NCBI GenBank assembly: GCA_017625095.1
Contig: JAGALQ010000024.1
Coordinates: forward strand, 248,001-312,000
Direction of reading: 5' to 3'
DNA: 64,000 nucleotides
DNA from: Clostridia bacterium
Lineage (GTDB): Bacteria > Bacillota > Clostridia > Oscillospirales > Acutalibacteraceae
How positions within the stretch are numbered: the first letter of the stretch is position 1; every line of letters begins with the position of its first letter. Below are positions 26,639 to 34,893 of the stretch, piece by piece. Below the pieces are notes generated by a model. That model ran no database searches and was not told where the DNA came from. It saw only the letters and a list, made by a program, of their open reading frames with translations. The position numbers were made by a program, and so were the translations under genes.

Positions 26639-27263
26639 TTTCAATTACCTCTGCGAGCTTTCTGCGTATATCGGCAATCTGCTCATTTTTAAATTTTGTG
26701 CTTGCTTTGTTGGCAACAAGCCTTGCGCTGATAGGTACAATAGTTTCGATAACCGCAAGGTTATTCTCTTTAAGTGTTGTGCCCGTTTCGACTATATCGA
26801 CTATAACGTCGGTCATACCGAGAATCGGAGCAATCTCAATCGAGCCGTTGAGCTTGCAGATTTCGATATTTCTGCCCTTTTTGTCATAGTGTGCTCGTGC
26901 TATGTTGACAAACTTTGTCGCAACACGCAGTGTCTTTTCGGAGTTGTCGCGGAATGTATTCTTTGCAGCAACACACATACGGCATTTGCCCGTGTTCATA
27001 TCGAGAAGTTCATATATATCGGGTTCATACTCGAGAAGGATATCCTTGCCGACTACACCGATATCAGCAGCGCCTCGCTCAACATAAATCGCAACGTCAG
27101 ATGGCTTTGACCAGAAATATCTGACCTTGTTCTCTTCGTTTTCAAAAATCAGACTTCTGTTTTTCTCACGGATTGCGGGACAGCCGTAACCGATTTTTTC
27201 GAACATTTCGTATACTCTTTCACCGAGTCTGCCCTTAGGCAGTGCAATGTTAAGATATTCCAT
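26631..27263 (-). CDS. hisG: ATP phosphoribosyltransferase, short form
   Basis: 210 residues, the short catalytic form lacking the C-terminal regulatory domain. Motifs are LNIALPKGRLGE, the RPSDVAIYVE-type segment (KPSDVAIYVERGAADIGVVGKD) and DVIVDIVETGTTLKENNL, the phosphoribosyl-pyrophosphate loop. It starts the histidine pathway and needs HisZ for activity and feedback inhibition, consistent with hisZ being the gene immediately upstream and overlapping it by 14 bases. Confidence 0.97.
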   Translation of the reverse strand: MEYLNIALPKGRLGERVYEMFEKIGYGCPAIREKNRSLIFENEENKVRYFWSKPSDVAIYVERGAADIGVVGKDILLEYEPDIYELLDMNTGKCRMCVAAKNTFRDNSEKTLRVATKFVNIARAHYDKKGRNIEICKLNGSIEIAPILGMTDVIVDIVETGTTLKENNLAVIETIVPISARLVANKASTKFKNEQIADIRRKLAEVIEND

Positions 27264-28359
27264 CGCTCACGCTCTCCCCTTCCTCTGAAAACTTGACAAG
27301 CTGCTTATATTTGAGACCGTCAGGCACATAAGGCATAACCTTTACGCTCTTTCCCTGTGCTGTATATTCCGATGCTTTTTCCGCAATCTGAACAGGTGTC
27401 ACACTGCTGTCATAGCAAAGCATAACATCAACATCATATTCCTTCTCGTGCTTTGCGTAAAGCTCAAGCATATCAACGTAAACTGCAAAGCCCATTGCCT
27501 GACAGTTTTTGCCGAGCTTAACAAGAAGATTATCGTATCTTCCGCCGCTGAGCACACTGCAAGGCACAGATTCAATATAACCGCGGAAAATGATGCCGTT
27601 ATAATAACTCATATCGTTGACAATTGAGAAGTCAAGGTTGATATGTGCGCCCTCACCCGATGCTTTGAGGAATGTATAAACCGATTCAAGCTCCTTAACG
27701 GCTTCAAGCATTGCAGGCGTTGTTGCAAGCGTTTTGATCTGCCCGTAGGTTGACTCAAAATCACCGTAAATCTCACAAAGAGCCACAATACGCTCTGTGA
27801 CATCACTGTCAACACCGTATTTCTCACAGCTGAATCTCAGCTCGTGAGCATCCTTCTTGCCAAGGAAGCTAACAAGCTTTTCCTTGCGGCTGTCTGACAG
27901 TCTCGCCTCATCAAGAAGAGCGGAAACAAGACCCATATGAGATATATCGAGCACATAGCTTTCGCTGATTGAATGAAGACTGCGTGCCGCAAGAAGTACA
28001 ACCTCGCCGAGAGTGTAGGGATCAATATCGCCTATATACTCAAGACCGAGCTGTGTAATCTCTTTGTACTCCTTGGTTTCGGCAGAAGCACGGTAAACAT
28101 TCTCTTTGTAATAAAGCTTCTGAGTTTCACCGGGCTTCGCATTCTTTGCAATCGAAAGCGTGATATCGGGCTTGAGAGCATAGAGCTTACCGTTGAGGTC
28201 TGTGAAGGTGATAATATTTTCGGTTGAGAGGAATTTCTTGTACTCAAGATAGAGATCATATTCCTCAAATTTGCTCATTTTATAGCGCTTATAACCGAGC
28301 TGCTCATAGAGCATACGCAGATTATAGAGCGTTGTATCGTTGTAGTTGAATGTACCCAT
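27250..28359 (-). CDS. hisZ: ATP phosphoribosyltransferase regulatory subunit
   Basis: 369 residues resembling the histidyl-tRNA synthetase catalytic core but without the anticodon-binding domain. Motifs include FTDLNGKLYALKPDITLSIA, LYYKENVYRA, TQLGLEYIG and FSIVNDMSYYNGIIFRGY. HisZ forms a hetero-octamer with short HisG. CAGGAG precedes the ATG, and only 18 bases separate it from the upstream sialidase-like gene, so no separate promoter or histidine leader is evident. Confidence 0.95.
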   Translation of the reverse strand: MGTFNYNDTTLYNLRMLYEQLGYKRYKMSKFEEYDLYLEYKKFLSTENIITFTDLNGKLYALKPDITLSIAKNAKPGETQKLYYKENVYRASAETKEYKEITQLGLEYIGDIDPYTLGEVVLLAARSLHSISESYVLDISHMGLVSALLDEARLSDSRKEKLVSFLGKKDAHELRFSCEKYGVDSDVTERIVALCEIYGDFESTYGQIKTLATTPAMLEAVKELESVYTFLKASGEGAHINLDFSIVNDMSYYNGIIFRGYIESVPCSVLSGGRYDNLLVKLGKNCQAMGFAVYVDMLELYAKHEKEYDVDVMLCYDSSVTPVQIAEKASEYTAQGKSVKVMPYVPDGLKYKQLVKFSEEGESVSDGIS

Positions 28360-28377
28360 TGTGAATTCTCCTGATTA

Positions 28378-29613
28378 TCAAAGAAGTTTCTCAACGTCAT
28401 CAAGACGCAGGCGTTTTGAAACAATATATGTGTGACGCTTTTCGTCAGCTGTAAATATGCCGTAGGTTGAAGTGACAAACGTGCCGTCGGAAAGCACAAC
28501 GTTTCCGCAATAGCCGCAATCACTGTTGGCAACGGTATCAGGCTTATCCTGATAGCCAAGGTATGTATGTGCAAGCTTAATGCGATACTGACCCTCTCCG
28601 CCGTTTTTGAGGTCATCGTATGTGCCGACCCAGGCAATCCAGCCTTCGCTGTACCATCCGCGCATTTCGTGACCTTTTTCTTTGAACTTACTGTTCTTTG
28701 CAGGATCACGCTCAATTGAGCGGAAGGTTATGATAAGTCTGCCGTCGGGCAGATAATCCGCCTTATGTCGTTCACCGTTGAGTGCGGCAGGAAGCTCGAC
28801 AGGCTTTGACCAGGTTTTACCCTCATCACGCGAGAAGGAAATGAGTGAGTTCATTTTCTTTGTATTGCTTCGTGTCAGCAGGCAGATCTCATCACCCTTG
28901 CCTGCATCGGAGCGCACACACTCAACCTCACACATATTGCTGCCCTTTTCAATTCTGCGGTAGGATGAAAAATACTTTTCAGGCTCTGACCACTGCATTC
29001 TGCCGTCTTTATCGAAAGTAAGGATTGTCTTGTAGTTGTGGAATTTACTGTCGTGAAACAGCGCCATCCACTTATCAACAAACTTACCGTTTTCCTTAAG
29101 CCTTGTGAGCGATGCCATTGCAACAATGGTATTCATGCCCTTGCAGAACAGCTCAAACTCAGTCCAGGTTTCACCCTCATCATCAGAAATTGAGCAGTTG
29201 AAGCCGCCTGTTGTAGGCTCCATACCCCACTTCGGATTACCGCAGACAAGCAGAAGCTTATCGGGAGTTGCGGGATCATTGAATTCGAGGCGGTAAACCG
29301 TCGGCGTTTCGCGTGAGCCTTCCCACGATTTCGGAGGATTTTTTACACCGTCGGTGAATGTGACACCGCCGTCAGTGCTTCGTCTTGAAAGAGCAGCGCC
29401 CTTGCCGTGACCCTTCGGAAAGAACGTGAGGATATCACCGTTTTTAAGAAGAACGGAATCGGGATGACCGAGGTAACCCTCACCGTAGTCAACCACACTC
29501 TGCTCGTAAAGATACCTGAGATCATCCGGTGTGTTTTCCGGTGCAAAGGATAAATCAACCTGTTTGATCGTATAATCAGAGCCTTTTGTTTCGATTCTGC
29601 TGAAAATGCTCAT
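28378..29613 (-). CDS. BNR/sialidase-fold exo-glycosidase-like protein
   Basis: 411 residues without a signal peptide. The beta-propeller of the sialidase superfamily is indicated by at least three Asp boxes: SRRSTDGGVTFT near 78, SISDDEGETWTE near 143 and SFSRDEGKTWSK near 263, plus GHPDSVLLKNGDIL and YLPDGRLIITFRS. Family members hydrolyse sialic acid or other sugars, but the catalytic Arg triad cannot be assigned with certainty. Its ATG overlaps the metH stop (TGATG) and it ends 18 bases before hisZ, so it lies inside a biosynthetic operon, which is odd for a glycosidase. Confidence 0.75.
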   Translation of the reverse strand: MSIFSRIETKGSDYTIKQVDLSFAPENTPDDLRYLYEQSVVDYGEGYLGHPDSVLLKNGDILTFFPKGHGKGAALSRRSTDGGVTFTDGVKNPPKSWEGSRETPTVYRLEFNDPATPDKLLLVCGNPKWGMEPTTGGFNCSISDDEGETWTEFELFCKGMNTIVAMASLTRLKENGKFVDKWMALFHDSKFHNYKTILTFDKDGRMQWSEPEKYFSSYRRIEKGSNMCEVECVRSDAGKGDEICLLTRSNTKKMNSLISFSRDEGKTWSKPVELPAALNGERHKADYLPDGRLIITFRSIERDPAKNSKFKEKGHEMRGWYSEGWIAWVGTYDDLKNGGEGQYRIKLAHTYLGYQDKPDTVANSDCGYCGNVVLSDGTFVTSTYGIFTADEKRHTYIVSKRLRLDDVEKLL

Positions 29614-32006
29614 CAGAGATTACCCTCCTCAAACATTTTTTCCGCACATCTGACAGATGCCATCGCATCCTTGCAGTAAAAATCAGCACCGATTTCTCCT
29701 GCAAACTCCTCTGTAAGCACTGCGCCGCCTACCATAACACGGCAGACGTGCTCTTTGCGGAGCATTTCTATCGTTCTTGCCATATTCGGCACAGTTGTTG
29801 TCATAAGCGCGCTGAGACCTATAAGTTTTACATTATTTTCTTTTGCACATTCCGTTATAGCCTGAGCGGAAACATCCTTGCCAAGGTCAATAACTTCGTA
29901 GCCGTAATTCTCAAGCAACACCCTGACTATATTTTTACCGATGTCGTGAACATCGCCCTTTACCGTAGCGAGAATTATTTTACCCTTCGATTCGCCTTTT
30001 TCACCGCTTTGCGCAAGTGTAGATTTGATAACATCAAACGCGGCAGTTGCAGCCTTCGCGGAAAGTAACAGCTGCGGCAGGAAAAGCTTTTTCTCTTCAA
30101 ACAGTCTGCCAACCTCATCAAGTGCGGGAATTATCAGACTGTCGATTATTTCGAGTGCTGCTTTATCGGAAAGAAGAGCCTGAGTAAGCTGAGCAGATTT
30201 TTCCGCAAGACCGCTTACGATAGCAGATCTGAGATTATCGGGTTGTACAGCAGGCTGTTTTTTGACAACTGCGGTCTGCTCGCTCTGCCCGATAACGGCA
30301 TTGTTTGCAATGTATTCGATGCATCCGGTATCTCGTGCATATAGTGCATTGAATGAATAGTAAGCATCCATCATAGCGGCATTGAGCGGATTAACGATGC
30401 CTGCGCTCAGACCGTTCTGCATTGCAAGGGAGAAGAATGCCGAATTGATCTTCTCACGGTTTGGCAGACCGAACGAAATATTTGAAACACCGAGAACGCT
30501 GTGAATTCCAAGCTCATCTCTGAGTATCCTCAGAGCATCAAGTGTCGGAAGCGCACCGTTTTCGGCAGTGCTAATCGTCATTGTGAGCGGATCGATTATT
30601 ATATCGGATTTATCGATACCGTAATGTGCGGCACGGTCTATTATGCGTTTTGCGATTTCAATACGCTCTGCGGCTGTTTCGGGGATACCCTTTTCGTCAA
30701 GGGTAAGTCCGACAACCATCGCGCCGTATTTCGCGGCAAGCGGAAGCACTGTGCTCATTGATTCTTCAGAACCGTTGACTGAATTAATCAGCGGCTTACC
30801 TACATAGACACGCAATGCTTTTTCGAGCGCCGCAATATCGGAAGTATCAATCTGCAAAGGCAGTGTTGAAACCTGCTGAACACGGCTGACAGCCTGGGAA
30901 AGAACGGCAACCTCATCAATCTCGGAGATACCTACGTTCACATCGAGCACATCTGCGCCTGCATTCTGCTGTGCAACAGCTTCATCGCAGATATAATCAA
31001 AATTATTCTCACGGAGTGCCGCTTTGAGTTTAGGCTTGCCTGTGGGATTGATTCTTTCACCGATAATCACGGTTTTATCATCAAAGAACACCGTGCGGCA
31101 ATGTGATGAAACAAAGCTCTTACGCTCTGCTCTCTCGGGAGTAAAAATACCGAGATGAGCACATCGATCAACAACAGCGGCAATATGATCGGGTGTTGTA
31201 CCGCAACAGCCGCCCACAGCCGCACAGCCGAGACGCACAAGCTTTTCGGCACTTTCTGCAAAATACTGAGGATTAACGTCGTAAGTTGTAACGCCGTCAG
31301 TAACAACAGGCATACCCGCGTTTGAGTTGATCAGCACCGGAAGCTTGGTGAAACTTAAAAGCGGCGGCACAAACTCAAGCATTTTATCGGGTCCGAAGCC
31401 GCAGTTGAGACCGACACCGTCAGCACCAAGGCTCTCGATAAGAGCGGCGGCGGTTATGATATCGGCACCATTCATCAGTCTGCCGTTTTCATCAACGGTG
31501 AAGGTGACAACAACGGGAAGTGAAGAATTCTCTTTTGAGGCAAGAACGGCCGCTTTGATTTCAGCGGTATCCGTCATTGTTTCGATAAGTATCAAATCGG
31601 CTCCCGCCTGCTCGCCTGCTGTAACAGTGCGTGCGAAGCCGTCATAAGCTTTTTGAAAGCTGAGTGTACCGAACGGCTCAAGCAGCTCACCGTGTGAGGT
31701 CATATCAAGTGCAACAAAAGCTTCTTTACCGCTCTGAGCAACGGCTTCCTTTGCAACTCTTACACCTGCTGCAGCAATCTCCTCGGGTGAATACTCACCG
31801 TCTGCAGGAGCAGAAAAAGTGTTTGCCGTAATTATGTTACAGCCACATTCAAGATAGCTGAGATGTACACTTCTGACTTTTTCAGGTTGTTCGATGCTCC
31901 AATGGTCAGCACGCTTGCCTGCAGGCAAGCCAAGCGACTGAAGCATTGTGCCCATAGCACCGTCGCAAAACAGAAGCTGAGAACCAAACTTTTTTCTGAA
32001 ATCCAA
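29613..32006 (-). CDS. metH: Cobalamin-dependent methionine synthase lacking the reactivation domain
   Basis: 797 residues from a TTG at 32006 behind GAGGAAATTGAC; the frame is open further into metF. Domains in order: homocysteine S-methyltransferase (about 1-300; zinc cysteines in GLNCGFGPDKM and GGCCGTTPDHIAA), pterin-binding (about 315-560; IGERINPTGKPKLKAA, ISNVSFGLPNREKIN), cap (about 590-675) and B12-binding with DVHDIGKN, the cobalt-ligand histidine near 687. It transfers methyl from methyltetrahydrofolate to homocysteine. The C-terminal S-adenosylmethionine-dependent reactivation domain is missing, as is usual in Clostridia. It follows metF by 10 bases. Confidence 0.93.
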   Translation of the reverse strand: MDFRKKFGSQLLFCDGAMGTMLQSLGLPAGKRADHWSIEQPEKVRSVHLSYLECGCNIITANTFSAPADGEYSPEEIAAAGVRVAKEAVAQSGKEAFVALDMTSHGELLEPFGTLSFQKAYDGFARTVTAGEQAGADLILIETMTDTAEIKAAVLASKENSSLPVVVTFTVDENGRLMNGADIITAAALIESLGADGVGLNCGFGPDKMLEFVPPLLSFTKLPVLINSNAGMPVVTDGVTTYDVNPQYFAESAEKLVRLGCAAVGGCCGTTPDHIAAVVDRCAHLGIFTPERAERKSFVSSHCRTVFFDDKTVIIGERINPTGKPKLKAALRENNFDYICDEAVAQQNAGADVLDVNVGISEIDEVAVLSQAVSRVQQVSTLPLQIDTSDIAALEKALRVYVGKPLINSVNGSEESMSTVLPLAAKYGAMVVGLTLDEKGIPETAAERIEIAKRIIDRAAHYGIDKSDIIIDPLTMTISTAENGALPTLDALRILRDELGIHSVLGVSNISFGLPNREKINSAFFSLAMQNGLSAGIVNPLNAAMMDAYYSFNALYARDTGCIEYIANNAVIGQSEQTAVVKKQPAVQPDNLRSAIVSGLAEKSAQLTQALLSDKAALEIIDSLIIPALDEVGRLFEEKKLFLPQLLLSAKAATAAFDVIKSTLAQSGEKGESKGKIILATVKGDVHDIGKNIVRVLLENYGYEVIDLGKDVSAQAITECAKENNVKLIGLSALMTTTVPNMARTIEMLRKEHVCRVMVGGAVLTEEFAGEIGADFYCKDAMASVRCAEKMFEEGNL

Positions 32007-32016
32007 GTCAATTTCC

Positions 32017-32874
32017 TCACTTTCCGATAATGTCCGAAAGATTTGACATAATACTCTCGGCAATATCGGGTTTATTCATTGTGTAAATATGTATGTTATT
32101 TACACCGCTTGCTATAAGGTCAATTATCTGGTCGGTTGCGTAAGCTATACCCGCCTGCTTCATTGCCGCAGGGTCGGAAGCAAACTTGTCAGCAATTGCT
32201 TTGAAGCGAAGCGGTATGCCTGAACCCGAAAGAGAAACAATTCTATCAAGCTGTGCACTGTTTGTGACAGGCATAATACCTGCAACAATCGGAACGTTTA
32301 TGCCTGCAGCAAGAAGACGGTACATAAATTTGTAAAAGACATTATTATCAAAAAACATCTGGGTGGTAAAGAACTGACATCCGCTTTCAGCCTTTATCTT
32401 GAGCCCGTCAAGGTCAGCTGCAACGCTCGGTGACTCAGGGTGACATTCAGGATAACACGCACCGCCGATGCAGAAATCGCCGTGAGCTTTGATAAGACCG
32501 ATGAGCTCACTCGCGTGAGAAAATGCACCCGGAACGGAAAGCTCACCCTTATCGCCTCTGAGGGCAAGGATATTTTCGATTCCGTCAGCCTTGAGCTGCT
32601 CTATAACGGAAACAAGTTTTTCTTCATCGGTTGAAAGGCAGGTAAGATGAGCAAGTGCCGTCACGCCGCACGCCTGAACCTCACGGCTCAGGTCAACAGT
32701 GTGCTCGCTTGTGCCGCCGCCTGCACCGTAGGTAACACTCATAAACGACGGTGAGAGCTTTGCAATATCTCTGACAACCTGCTTAGCGCCCGAAACCTGC
32801 GACCATACTTTAGGCGGAAAAAGCTCACAGGAAACATTGACCTTGCCGTTATTGAGAATATCAATAACCTTCAC
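32017..32874 (-). CDS. metF: Methylenetetrahydrofolate reductase
   Basis: 285 residues from a GTG at 32874 with GCAGGTG upstream; another in-frame GTG lies nine bases earlier inside that site. The flavin-binding barrel shows VSCELFPPK with the catalytic Glu, MSVTYGAGGGTSEHTVDLS, ALAHLTCLS, ILALRGDKG and QFFTTQMFFDN, and PIVAGIMPVTN. It reduces 5,10-methylene- to 5-methyl-tetrahydrofolate, feeding MetH directly downstream. I saw no SAM riboswitch in the leader. It is the first gene of the 12-kb minus-strand run. Confidence 0.93.
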   Translation of the reverse strand: MKVIDILNNGKVNVSCELFPPKVWSQVSGAKQVVRDIAKLSPSFMSVTYGAGGGTSEHTVDLSREVQACGVTALAHLTCLSTDEEKLVSVIEQLKADGIENILALRGDKGELSVPGAFSHASELIGLIKAHGDFCIGGACYPECHPESPSVAADLDGLKIKAESGCQFFTTQMFFDNNVFYKFMYRLLAAGINVPIVAGIMPVTNSAQLDRIVSLSGSGIPLRFKAIADKFASDPAAMKQAGIAYATDQIIDLIASGVNNIHIYTMNKPDIAESIMSNLSDIIGK

Positions 32875-32970
32875 AAAAAACACCTGCCCGATTATTAATT
32901 AAATATATTATAATATAACACAATGCATTATGATATGCAAACAAAATCTGCCATAAATCAATATTTCGTC

Positions 32971-33033
32971 ATATGGTAGCATTTTACTCCTTTTTGCCGA
33001 GTAAAATATGTACACTTTTACGATTTACCATAT
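32971..33033. repeat. Nested inverted repeat between metF and the ABC exporter
   Basis: Outer arms ATATGGTA (32971-32978) and TACCATAT (33026-33033) enclose a perfect nine-bp inner hairpin ATTTTACTC (32981-32989) / GAGTAAAAT (32999-33007). There is no long T tail on either side, so a regulatory site or leader RNA fold is more likely than a terminator. It lies about equally far from the two divergent genes. Confidence 0.5.
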
Positions 33034-33153
33034 TAAAGCAGACAATTCTGCTGTCCTCTTTTACAAAAAGTTTACATTTTTGCATTGTGCGCAGTCGCTT
33101 TTTAATGTAAAATAAGAAAGATAATTTGAAATATTATCCAAAGGAGGAAGTAT

Positions 33154-34893
33154 ATGTTAAAAGTTCTCAGCTACCTTAAGTACGCTGCAGGCTATGTTGC
33201 TCTGAGCCTGACATTTCTTGTTATTCAGGCACTGACAGAGCTATGGCTGCCGACGATGATGGAAAGCATCGTTGACACCGGTATCGTCAAAATGAACGGT
33301 GCTGATGGTCAGATGCAGTTCATCATTACAGAGGGCATAAAAATGCTCGGCATTGCACTGCTGTGTGTTGTGGCAGCGGTCGGTGTCAACTTTTTTTCAA
33401 CAAAAACATCTGCCGTTATTTCGCGCAGAATGCGTCACGACGTATTTGAACGCGTTGCACATTTTTCAAATACGGAGTTTGATAAGTTTTCAACCGCTTC
33501 GTTAATCACACGAACAACAAACGACGTTCAGCAGATTCAGTTTATTCTCAGCGGCGGTATCCGGCTTGTTTTCTTCGCGCCGATTATGGGCACAGGCAGT
33601 ATTATCCTGGCACTCAGCAAAAGTAAGGATATGAGCTGGATTCTTCTTATTGCCGTATTGGTGCTTCTCGGTGTAATCAGTGTAGGTCTTGCAATAGCAA
33701 TGCCAAAAATCAAGATACTTCAGACACTCATTGACAAGCTCAACCTTGTCAGCCGAGAAAATCTCTCGGGTCTGATGGTAATACGTGCATTCGGAAATGA
33801 AAAGCACGAGGAGGAAAGATTTGAACAGTCCAACAAAGAGCTCAGACTGACAAACAGATTCATTCAGCGCACAATATCTGTTTTGCAGCCTGTTATGACA
33901 ATCATAATGAATTTCTCCAGTATTGCTATTGTCTGGTTCGGCTCAAATGCAATTATCGAAAGAAATCTTGAGCTCGGTCAGATGATGTCATATATTCAGT
34001 ATGCAATGCACGTCATTATGTCTTTCCTCTTTATTGCGATGATATTCATCAACATCCCGAGAGCTTTGGTTTCAATACGAAGAGTCGGCGAAATACTCGA
34101 AACACAGACAAGCATCACTGACCCCGAAAAGCCGAAAGAGGTTGACAGATTCAAGGGTACGGTTGAGTTCAAAAACGTATCATTTAAATACAGCAACGCT
34201 GACGACTGCGTTCTTTCAGATATTTCGTTCGTCGCAAAGCCCGGTCAGACAACCGCATTTATCGGCTCGACAGGCTCGGGAAAGTCAACACTCATCAACC
34301 TTATTCCGAGATTTTATGACGTTACGGCAGGTAAAATAACAATTGACGGAACAGACATACGTTCTGTTTCACTCAGCACCCTCAGAGATGCAATCGGTTA
34401 TGTGCCGCAGAAGGGTCTTCTTTTCTCGGGTACAGTTGAATCAAATATGAAAATCGGCAGACCCGATGCAGACAGCGAGCTTATCGGTAAAGCGCTCACA
34501 ACGGCTCAGGCACGGTTTGTTGCGGATATGCCTGAAGGTATTCACTCCGAAATTTCACAGGGCGGCACTAACGTCAGCGGCGGTCAGCGCCAGCGTCTTG
34601 CAATTGCACGCGCACTTGTTAAGCAGTCACCCATCTATATCTTTGACGACAGCTTTTCAGCACTTGACCTGAAAACCGATGCCGCGCTGAGAAAGGCGCT
34701 GAAGACATATACCGCCGACGCAACGGTACTGATTGTTGCACAGCGTGTAAGCACAATTCTCAACGCAGAGCAGATAATCGTGCTCAACGAAGGAAGAATT
34801 GTGGGAAAAGGCACTCACAAAGAGCTTATGAAAAACTGTGAGGAATACCGTGAGATTGCCGAATCTCAGCTTGCAAAGGAGGAACTGGAATGA
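33154..34893 (+). CDS. ABC exporter subunit with degenerate ATPase site
   Basis: 579 residues: six membrane helices (about 1-310) followed by a nucleotide-binding domain. Walker A is GSTGSGKS near 370 and the signature is intact VSGGQ, but Walker B reads IYIFDDS, with Asp in place of the catalytic Glu, and the switch histidine is Gln (VAQRVSTI). This is the pattern of the non-catalytic half of a heterodimeric exporter. AAAGGAGG precedes the ATG. It overlaps its partner gene by four bases. The exported compound (drug, lipid or peptide) cannot be deduced. Confidence 0.93.
   Translation: MLKVLSYLKYAAGYVALSLTFLVIQALTELWLPTMMESIVDTGIVKMNGADGQMQFIITEGIKMLGIALLCVVAAVGVNFFSTKTSAVISRRMRHDVFERVAHFSNTEFDKFSTASLITRTTNDVQQIQFILSGGIRLVFFAPIMGTGSIILALSKSKDMSWILLIAVLVLLGVISVGLAIAMPKIKILQTLIDKLNLVSRENLSGLMVIRAFGNEKHEEERFEQSNKELRLTNRFIQRTISVLQPVMTIIMNFSSIAIVWFGSNAIIERNLELGQMMSYIQYAMHVIMSFLFIAMIFINIPRALVSIRRVGEILETQTSITDPEKPKEVDRFKGTVEFKNVSFKYSNADDCVLSDISFVAKPGQTTAFIGSTGSGKSTLINLIPRFYDVTAGKITIDGTDIRSVSLSTLRDAIGYVPQKGLLFSGTVESNMKIGRPDADSELIGKALTTAQARFVADMPEGIHSEISQGGTNVSGGQRQRLAIARALVKQSPIYIFDDSFSALDLKTDAALRKALKTYTADATVLIVAQRVSTILNAEQIIVLNEGRIVGKGTHKELMKNCEEYREIAESQLAKEELE

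Noticed and set aside
32875-33153. SAM riboswitch ahead of metF
   Set aside because: The leader does not show the conserved SAM-I core or a terminator/antiterminator arrangement; only the nested palindrome is seen.
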